Shown one piece after another: positions 57,885-64,000 of a stretch of DNA of 64,000 bases (within the stretch, counting starts at the first letter, position 1; each line of letters starts with the position of its first letter). A program made the translations under genes and the position numbers. The notes under the pieces are model-generated. The model ran no database searches. It was not told the origin of the DNA and was given only the letters and a program-made list of their open reading frames with translations. Location of the stretch: contig NC_081824.1 in NCBI RefSeq assembly GCF_030867095.1, positions 136,925,433-136,989,432 on the forward strand, written 5' to 3'. The stretch comes from Alligator mississippiensis. Lineage: Eukaryota; Chordata; Crocodylia; Alligatoridae.

Positions 57885-59370
57885 GTGTGCTCTTCCTGGA
57901 TGGAATGAAAAGTCAAGGCACTTCATCTGGGTCCCAGGTCTGTCTTTACAGAGATGCTTGCAGGGTTAAGGTCAAAGTTCTTTCCAGGTAAACCCCAAGT
58001 CACAGTGAGGTCACGACTGGATTTTACATATTTCTGATTTTCAACCTTACTTGGTAGAGAAGGCGATACTTGCGTGTACACGTAAGTGTTTTTTTCCCCT
58101 CCGTTCTCCCCCTTCATTAATTGAGTTGTGAGGAGAACAAGTGGTTGTGGGCTTCAGACAGAGCTGTTTGGATATGTGTTTTTCATCTTAGCAAGTACAG
58201 ACAAAAATCAAGACAGTTGGTTAGCATGAGGTTTTGTTGAAATGTGTTTTTTCAGCATGTGAAATATTTATTTAGTGCCTGTGAATACATGTGTGCACGG
58301 CATCTTATGATATATCAATTAGTCCCTAAGGTGCCCCCATTGCCCTGCCTTTTGCCATATTATGAGAGAAGCTAGTACCATTCCACAATATGTTTGCCCA
58401 ACACTTTCAATTATTAAAACCTATGTTCAGTTGTTTATAATTTTGCCAGACTTTAATTTTATCCCCTGAAGTTTTCCATGCCAGCTATTTGCCTCAGGCT
58501 GCCTCCCCCTTGTGCCACCCCCTTCCCCCCCCTAAATTCAATTAAAGCAGTTCAGTTATTTCTGAGAATGGGGCTAGGGAAATTACACTGTATTATCTGT
58601 GTTAACTATTTCTGGTGATCTTTTCTTTGAAGTTTTAACATTTTCATGCTTTGGAACAGACTATATTTGGCTAAGGCAGTGTCCCAAGAAAGTAGTGTCC
58701 TCCCTGTGAAAATCTGCCCAGATTTGACCAAGAGAGTCTATACAAACTCTGAGATTATTCAAAGTTTAGCAGCTAAAACCTCCAAAGTTTCCAGCTGCAT
58801 TGAAAATGCTTGTGCCTCTCATAGCTCCCTGTGCTGACCAGAGAGTCCCTGAACCACCCCCTCACAAAGCCGCAAGCAAGACCCTTCTCTGAACCAAAGG
58901 GCTGTTTTGAACTTTTGCTCTAATGGCTACTCCCACTTGGTCTGAGATGGGCCAGACGCAGAAATGAAAGGAGGAAGTCTCTCTTTCTCGTTTTCACTGA
59001 CTTTCCTGCTAATGCTCAGGCAGTATATAAGAGGAAGTTACCCAAACAGAAGGCCCAAGTTAGACTGTGGCGTGGGTGGGGAGGACAGGAAAAATCTGAG
59101 ACAAGGAATCCATTGAGCCTGGGACGGGAGAGTGGAGAGGAACTAGCACTGAGATTGAGGCACTATTCAGCCTTTCTCTGGGTGGTCCCAACAGATGTAA
59201 ACCAAAAGTTTTTACTTTTAGATTTGAGATATGGAATAATAGATGGTTCAGTTGGCTGGTTGAGGATCAGCATTTTGTGTGTCTTTCTCCCCCCACCATT
59301 TTTGTTAATGAATGGTAAACCTCTGGTCTGTCTTTATTTCATTGGTCTGTATAATAAAACCCTGTAACGC
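57885..59370. other. No gene seen; possible TATA/polyA unit
   Basis: A TATATAAG box at about 59023-59031 is followed 330 bp later by AATAAA at 59352, with an 84-codon open frame (59113-59367) of no known family between. This could be an LTR U3-R remnant. Nothing else was recognised. Confidence 0.35.
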
Positions 59371-59560
59371 TAGGGACGGACATTATACATAAACCGGTTT
59401 AAGTGATCAGAAACTTGTTTAAACCTGTAACAGAACAGATGTTCAGTGCACATAAACCAGTTTGAAAGTGGCTGAAACCGGTTTGAGATAAACCTGGTTG
59501 AATGTCATATCAGACTTAATTGATTTGGGTCAAACTGGTTTATGCAATGTCTGTCCTAGA
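59371..59560. mobile_element. MITE with CTAGG-GACRGACATT ends
   Basis: The left end CTAGGGACGGACATTATACA and the reverse of the right end CTAGGACAGACATTGCATAA form inverted repeats that continue into AAACCGGTTT/AAACTGGTTT. The interior repeats AAACCRGTTT words. No certain duplication. A related end facing the opposite way lies at about 60178-60247. Confidence 0.6.
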
Positions 59561-60238
59561 CCCCTTGCTGGTTTAAGTTAAATCAGACTCTGCCAGCATG
59601 CTCTCTGGGCTGGGCAGGGCTCTCTGCTCCACAGCAGGGCTGGCCCCTCCCCTCTGCTCCCTGGCTGCAACTCTGGCAGAGACTTGTAGGCATAGCAACG
59701 TCTGCCTGCTTTCCCCTTGCTTTCCCACTCCCCTCCCCACTCCGTGCTAAGCAGGGATCCCTGTCCCCTCTGCCTTATACAGACACCTCAGCATTAGCTA
59801 GCAGAACCATGCTGGCTATGGTCTGTGCTGCTGCAGACAGCAGTGTCAGCTTAAGGCTTTTTGGAGCTAATCAAAGCTCAGCTGATAATGTCCCTCTGTT
59901 CTTTCTTTTTTTAAGAAGAGTTTGAACTGATGAGAGAGGCTGTTTGTTTTCTGATGGGGTGATAAATGCTGATAACAGCGCTGATAAATGCTCTGTTATC
60001 ATTCAAAGAGGGGGGAACACACCTCCCTAATCCTGCTGGGGCCTGGCCACGCCCCCCTCAGCTCAGCTCTGTGCAAGGGGAGGGCTGCTCTAGCGCCCCC
60101 CCAACTTCTAGCCTAAGCCACTGCAGGCACGTGCCTGCATTTCTGGGATGTCCATGCAGTTACAAAATGATTCAGCCTAGCCAGGTTAGACTAAACTGCA
60201 AAGATTGAATCAATTCAGGCTCAGGATTTTTGAATATC
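59561..60238. other. No gene seen; probably the interior of a larger TAGGGAC element
   Basis: The right part (TTTTTGAATATCTGTCCCTAG, 60227-60247) is an inverted match to the end at 59371. The whole 59371-60247 may therefore be one larger nonautonomous element containing the 190-bp form. Composition is mixed; no coding region was recognised. Confidence 0.4.
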
Positions 60239-60249
60239 TGTCCCTAGTC

Positions 60250-61506
60250 TAAAAGGAGCCCCTGTATGACAGGGAACCTAGGGCTCCTGTTACTTCAAGA
60301 GGGAGAAAAAACTGCATGGAGAGCCTCAGGTAAGGAAGTCTGCTTCCTAGGAGCTCCAAACAGGAGGTCCCAAGCGGTTTATAAATTGAAACTGTTTATT
60401 GCTGAGCTAAATGCTCTGCCATAATACAGCTGGGTAGAGCCCAGCAGGGAAAGCAGGGCACTACTGCAGCAGCTAGGCAACAGTAGGAAGCTGCTATAGA
60501 GATAAGCCAGCAATTCCAACTAAAGAACACTGTGCCCACCTCTGTTCCAGGAGGTGCTCCCGGGCAACTCTTGCGTGGGCGGCTGACCGGGCCTGCCCTG
60601 CTCTTGCTGGGGAGTCCCTGGAACTCGCCGGCCGCAGTCGTGGCTGGGCCTGCCGCAGGGGTGTCCCCCTCGCTGCGGCCTCCAGCGCCGAAACGCCCCT
60701 GGGGGGGCTCACACGGGGCTCCGACCTCCCCTACACCCCGGCCAACGCCACCTTGGGTCGTGGACCTTCCGTCCCTCGTCCCCGAGTGAAGACTGAGCGT
60801 CGAGGGCCCTCTCCGCCCTTTGTGGCTCTCTTCCCCGACACCCCGCCAGGACCTCTGCTCGGTCTTCCCTGGTCCCCTCGCAGGGTTCCCTCCAGCTCTA
60901 TCCCGGTTCCCTCGCCAGAGCTCCCACCGGCTCCAACCCGGTTCCTTCACTGGGGCTCCCGCCGGCTCCAATCCGGTTCCTTCACCGGAGTCTCCCACCG
61001 GCTCCAATCCAGTTCCTTCACCGGAGTCTCCCGCCGGCTCCCCGGAGCCTCTGCCAGCTCGTCCCCCATTACCTCACCGGTGAATCCGGCTGGCCCTCTC
61101 TCCAGGCTCCTCCTCGGGGCTTCTGCCGGCTCCCGCGTCAGTTTCGCTGCTCTTTTCCGGCGGCGCGGCTCTCCCCGCCTCCATTGCTCCCGGCGCGGCT
61201 GCAGCCTGTTCGGCCCACGGTCAAAGCCCCTTGCGGGGGCCCGGTTCCACTCCCGGGCTTCCTCCTGGGCTCTGCGTCCTCCCACCGCGCTCCCCTTCTC
61301 TCCTCGGGGCTGCCTTTTATTTCCGTGGAGTGGCGCCTCTCGCTGACGTCGCTCCGCCTCAGCTGTATGAAAGTGCGGCTAACGAGCTGCGCGGGTGGTT
61401 CCCCGGCCTGCACGCCGCCGCTGCTCCCCTCTCCTGCGGAGCATACGTAAGTGTTCCCCCCAGCCCTGGGCCGGGGACTCCCTCTAGTCCCGTTGTCCCT
61501 GGGACA
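60250..61506 (-). repeat. 3' LTR of the Ty3/gypsy element (3' end approximate)
   Basis: On the minus strand the LTR begins TGTCCCAGGGAC at 61506, immediately after a polypurine tract (AAGGGGGGGATTA, 61519-61507). It is strongly CpG-rich, with an AATAAA at 60400-60395 followed by about 150 bp of R/U5. The end lies between 60239 (GGGACA) and 60267 (CCCTGTCA). The former is confounded by an adjacent MITE terminus. It contains a 35-36-bp tandem array. Confidence 0.75.
60905..61052 (-). repeat. 35-36-bp tandem repeats in the LTR
   Basis: About four copies of a unit built from GGTTCCTTCACYGGRG and CTCCCRCCGGCTCCAA (plus strand). Copies vary by a few bases and one indel. Confidence 0.85.
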
Positions 61507-63039
61507 TAATCCCCCCCTTAAGATGCCTTGGGGCGCTGCTTTGTTTCCTCTGCGGGTCGTACCTGTAGGGTCGGTCCACCCTTTCCCTGGATCCTCTTGG
61601 TCCCCGGCCTGGTCTTCATTTCCACACCTAGATAAGAAGTCCGCCACGGTGTTGGTTTTCCCGGGTCGGTATGTGACGCGGAACTTATATGGTTGGAGCG
61701 CTAACGCCCACCGGGTGATCCGTGCATTATCGGACTTGGCCGTACTTAGCCACTTCAGTGGAGTGTGGTCCGTCACTAGTGTGAATTCTCGGCCCATCAG
61801 GTAGTACCTGAAGTAATCCACCGCCCACTGAATTGCCAGGCACTCGCGCTCAATAGTGGCGTACCTTTTTTCTGCTGGCAGTAGCTTGCGGCTCGCATAT
61901 GCCACAGGTCTTTCGCCCCCTCCCTCTTCTTGGGTGAGGACTGCGCCCACCGCTGTCTCCGAGGTGTCTGTCTGCAAGATAAAGGGTTTTTGAAAGTCAG
62001 GGGTATGGATTATGACGTCTTCGCATAACGCCCTCTTCAACTTTTCAAAACTTTGTCTCATCTCCTCCGACCACCTGACTACTCCCATTTTCCACCCTTT
62101 GAGGGCCCCCAACAGGGGTGCTGCTAACTCTGTGAAATGGGGTATGAACCGCCTATAATAATTGGTTAGTCCCAGGAAGGACCGTAACTGGCGACAATCT
62201 TGTGGGGCCGTGAAGTTTCGGATAATTTCTACTTTGTTGGCCAACGGTTTAATTGTGCCCCTGCCGACCAAGAACCCTAAATATTTTGTTTCTTTCTGCG
62301 CAAAAGCGCACTTCCGAGGATTCGCAGTTAGGCTGACGCGTCTCAACTCTGTGAGGACGGCCCGAAGGGCTCCCATGTGTTGTTCCCACGTCCGGGTGTA
62401 TATGATGATGTCGTCTATATACGCGGCCGCATATTCGGTGTGGGGTGCCAGGATTTGATCCATCAACCGTTGGAACGTTGCGGCGGCACCGTGCAATCCA
62501 AAAGGCATCCTAACAAATTCGTACAGCCCCCACGGGGTGCCGAACGCCGTTTTCTGCCGGTCTCTCTTGGCTACCGGAATCTGCCAATATCCCTTGGCCA
62601 TGTCAAGGGTCGATATATACTGTGCGTCTCCTATCTTTTCCACCAGCTCTGCCACGTGGGGCTTGGGGAATGCATCAAAGACCGCCATGGCGTTCAAGCG
62701 CCGGTAGTCCACGCACAGTCTTACTGATCCGTCCGGCTTACGCACAGCTACCAAGGGGCTTCTCCAGGGACTTCTGGAAGGCCGGATAACTCCTAGCTGC
62801 AACATGGACTCAACCTCCTTGCGGATCGTTTCCAGGAAATGGTGGGGAATGGGTCGCCATCTCTCCCTCACTATTGCTCCGGGGGGTGTTTTTATGGTGT
62901 GGCACGCATCCCGAACCCAGCCGGGCTCTTCACGAAAGACCTCTCTGAATTCGTCTATCAGGGTTCGGGCCTCTCGCTGTTGTGCCAGAGTTAATTCCTT
63001 CCCCAGCCTGACTGGGGTATCTTCTGGAGCAGGCTCCAT
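61138..63039 (-). CDS. Ty3/gypsy pol: reverse transcriptase-RNase H
   Basis: A 633-codon open frame. It opens with a spacer, then RT from about residue 50: SPLVAVRKPDGSVRLCVDYR, first catalytic Asp in STLDMAKGYWQIPV (D146), FGLHGAAATFQRLMD and the YIDD box at 207-210. RNase H of the gypsy type follows: LQTDTSETAVGAVL (D358), ATIERECLAIQWAV (E399) and LVTDHTPLKWL (D424), to PGKTNTVADFLSR. No internal stop or lost catalytic residue was seen, unlike every LINE in the window, so the copy looks young. The frame runs through the polypurine tract, and its last 120 or so codons lie inside the 3' LTR; the protein may be processed earlier. The 5' end overlaps the integrase frame by 110 bp. Confidence 0.92.
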   Translation of the reverse strand: MEPAPEDTPVRLGKELTLAQQREARTLIDEFREVFREEPGWVRDACHTIKTPPGAIVRERWRPIPHHFLETIRKEVESMLQLGVIRPSRSPWRSPLVAVRKPDGSVRLCVDYRRLNAMAVFDAFPKPHVAELVEKIGDAQYISTLDMAKGYWQIPVAKRDRQKTAFGTPWGLYEFVRMPFGLHGAAATFQRLMDQILAPHTEYAAAYIDDIIIYTRTWEQHMGALRAVLTELRRVSLTANPRKCAFAQKETKYLGFLVGRGTIKPLANKVEIIRNFTAPQDCRQLRSFLGLTNYYRRFIPHFTELAAPLLGALKGWKMGVVRWSEEMRQSFEKLKRALCEDVIIHTPDFQKPFILQTDTSETAVGAVLTQEEGGGERPVAYASRKLLPAEKRYATIERECLAIQWAVDYFRYYLMGREFTLVTDHTPLKWLSTAKSDNARITRWALALQPYKFRVTYRPGKTNTVADFLSRCGNEDQAGDQEDPGKGWTDPTGTTRRGNKAAPQGILRGGLCPRDNGTRGSPRPRAGGNTYVCSAGEGSSGGVQAGEPPAQLVSRTFIQLRRSDVSERRHSTEIKGSPEERRGARWEDAEPRRKPGSGTGPPQGALTVGRTGCSRAGSNGGGESRAAGKEQRN

Positions 63040-64000
63040 CCCTCTCTGTGGCCCTTGGGGGGCCTAGTTCTTTGTCCTCAGCCTCGGAAAAAGCTGCCCA
63101 TCCCTCGGGATCCCACCATTCCCGCAGGAGTTTCACGTGGTAGATCTGTTTCTCCCAGAGGTGTCCAGGTCGGTGAACCTCATAATCTACGGGCCCCACC
63201 CAGCGGAGGATCTCGAACGGCCCTTGCCACTGTGTTAGGAGCTTACTGGTGGATGTAGGGAGTAATACCAGGACCCTCTGCCCCGGTTCGAATTCTCGCT
63301 CCTTGGCCCGGCGATCGTACTGACCCTTTTGGCAGGCTTGGGCTTCCCTAAGGTTCTTGTGGGCCAGGTCCTGGGCCAACCTAATCCTCTGTTGGAACGT
63401 CTGCTGGTAGGTCCTCGGCTCCTGGGAGGGCCCTTCTCCTCGCTCCCATCCTTCTCTTAGGACCTGTAATAGGCATCGCGGGCGATGCCCCAATACCAGC
63501 TCGAACGGTGAAAACTTTGTGGATTCTTGGGGGGTGTCCCTGAGAGTGAATAGTATTAGGGGGAGGAGGAGGTTCCATTTCCGGGGATCCCCCTGTATGC
63601 ACCGGCGCAATGCCCGCTTTATGGTTCCATTAAGGCGTTCCACCAGCCCGTTGGTCTGGGGATGGTAGACCGAGGTGCGGAGCTGCTTTATCTGACGGGT
63701 CCGGCATACTGATCTTAAAACCCCCGACATGAAATTCTTCCCCTGGTCTGTCAGGATTTCTTGTGGAATCCCCACTCTGCTTATCCAATTTATTAGCTCC
63801 TCCGCGATACGTGGTGCCGTCACTGTTCGCAGGGGAATCGCCTCCGGGTATCGGGTGGCATAATCCACGATAACTAGAATATATCGGTGACCCGAGCTAC
63901 TGCGGGGCACAGGGCCCACGACATCTAACGCGATTCTCGCGGACGGGGTGGTAATAATAGGCATGGACTGGAAGGGGGCCCGAGGAGGGCGTTCGGTTCT
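62930..64000 (-). CDS. Ty3/gypsy pol: integrase, 5'-partial at window edge
   Basis: The open frame runs off the window; the first Met in view is at 63964. The DDE core is complete: ALDVVGP (D14 from that Met), LTDQGKNF (D73) and GLVERLNGT (E109), giving the exact D-35-E spacing. A GPF/GPY-type C-terminal module follows (FEPGQRVLVLLP, LLTQWQGPFEIL, YHVKLLREWW). The zinc-binding HHCC part would lie beyond 64000. The frame lies upstream of RT on the same strand. It overlaps the RT frame by 110 bp in the +1 register, with a run of six C at about 63055-63060 in the overlap region. In nearly all Ty3/gypsy elements integrase follows RNase H; here it comes first, as in Gmr1-type elements. Confidence 0.92.
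   Translation of the reverse strand, partial: RTERPPRAPFQSMPIITTPSARIALDVVGPVPRSSSGHRYILVIVDYATRYPEAIPLRTVTAPRIAEELINWISRVGIPQEILTDQGKNFMSGVLRSVCRTRQIKQLRTSVYHPQTNGLVERLNGTIKRALRRCIQGDPRKWNLLLPLILFTLRDTPQESTKFSPFELVLGHRPRCLLQVLREGWERGEGPSQEPRTYQQTFQQRIRLAQDLAHKNLREAQACQKGQYDRRAKEREFEPGQRVLVLLPTSTSKLLTQWQGPFEILRWVGPVDYEVHRPGHLWEKQIYHVKLLREWWDPEGWAAFSEAEDKELGPPRATERDGACSRRYPSQAGEGINSGTTARGPNPDRRIQRGLS

Larger units (their letters stand above)
60250..64000 (-). mobile_element. Gmr1-like Ty3/gypsy LTR retrotransposon, 3' part
   Basis: On the minus strand the order is integrase, RT, RNase H, polypurine tract, 3' LTR. Gag, protease, primer binding site and 5' LTR are outside the window. The high CpG content and nearly intact frames suggest recent insertion. 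The element abuts TAGGGAC MITE sequence at its 3' side. Confidence 0.8.

Noticed and set aside
31342..60000. Search for TAGAP, the gene next to RSPH3 in mammals
   Set aside because: No RhoGAP-domain exon or other recognisable host exon was seen, so no neighbouring gene is claimed.
60239..60244. TGTCCC as the exact outer end of the gypsy 3' LTR
   Set aside because: It gives a perfect TGTCCC/GGGACA pair, but the same bases belong to a TAGGGAC-type MITE terminus, so the boundary is left approximate.
60396..61007. 203-codon minus frame in the gypsy LTR
   Set aside because: It spans the tandem repeats and R region of the LTR; Gly/Glu/Arg repeats reflect the 36-bp units rather than a gene.
1..64000. 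CRISPR arrays, operons, phage or bacterial genes
   Set aside because: No regular spaced repeats, ribosome binding sites or prokaryotic gene order; introns and LINEs show vertebrate nuclear DNA.

Overview
The window looks like a stretch of sauropsid (reptile-line vertebrate) nuclear DNA, most likely crocodilian. The reasons are one split host gene with GT-AG introns, many CR1 LINE copies of several subfamilies, short hAT-type and Harbinger-type nonautonomous DNA transposons, solo LTRs and a Ty3/gypsy element. The clade is an inference from repeat content and could equally be turtle. No prokaryotic feature, operon or CRISPR array is present.

Host gene: one gene can be supported, RSPH3 (radial spoke head protein 3, a motile-cilium axoneme protein), on the minus strand. 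Eight coding exons lie between 31341 (start) and 12761 (stop). All have canonical splice sites, and their phases join into one 371-codon frame. A GC/CpG-rich first exon and promoter (about 31000-31600) carry two X-box-like (RFX) motifs 48-100 bp upstream of the ATG, which fits a ciliary gene. The introns hold most of the repeats between 13 and 31 kb, plus a perfect 32-bp palindrome in the last intron.

Layout: 0.4-3.3 kb, degraded CR1 LINE (+); 5.4-6.1 kb, solo LTR with exact 5-bp target duplication; 6.5-8.6 kb, second CR1 (+); 9.4-9.6 kb, MITE; 12.2-31.3 kb, RSPH3 with intronic hAT MITEs, MITEs with 3-bp duplications and a CR1-like LINE (24.2-26.8 kb); 31.9-32.8 kb, CR1 fragment interrupted by a hAT MITE; 33.4-36.1 kb, nearly full-length but broken CR1 (-) keeping an ORF1 esterase-like domain; 39.6-41.3 kb, CR1 (+); 41.45-42.5 kb, hAT element with GC-rich internal repeats; 42.6-43.7 kb, CR1 (-); 45.9-46.9 and 47.0-48.0 kb, two solo LTR-like elements almost end to end; 51.0-52.4 kb, MITE and hAT MITE; 53.6-54.25 kb, remnant of a non-CR1 LINE RT; 54.7-55.75 kb, CR1 (-); 57.7-57.9 kb, retroelement tail with a hammerhead-like core; 59.4-60.25 kb, TAGGGAC-type MITE sequences; about 60.25-64.0 kb, the 3' part of a young-looking Ty3/gypsy element (-).

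The most striking item is the gypsy element. Its integrase lies upstream (5') of reverse transcriptase/RNase H, the reverse of the usual Ty3/gypsy order. This is the Ty1/copia-like domain order known for the Gmr1 clade. The integrase reading frame runs off the end of the window; gag, protease and the 5' LTR would lie beyond 64000.
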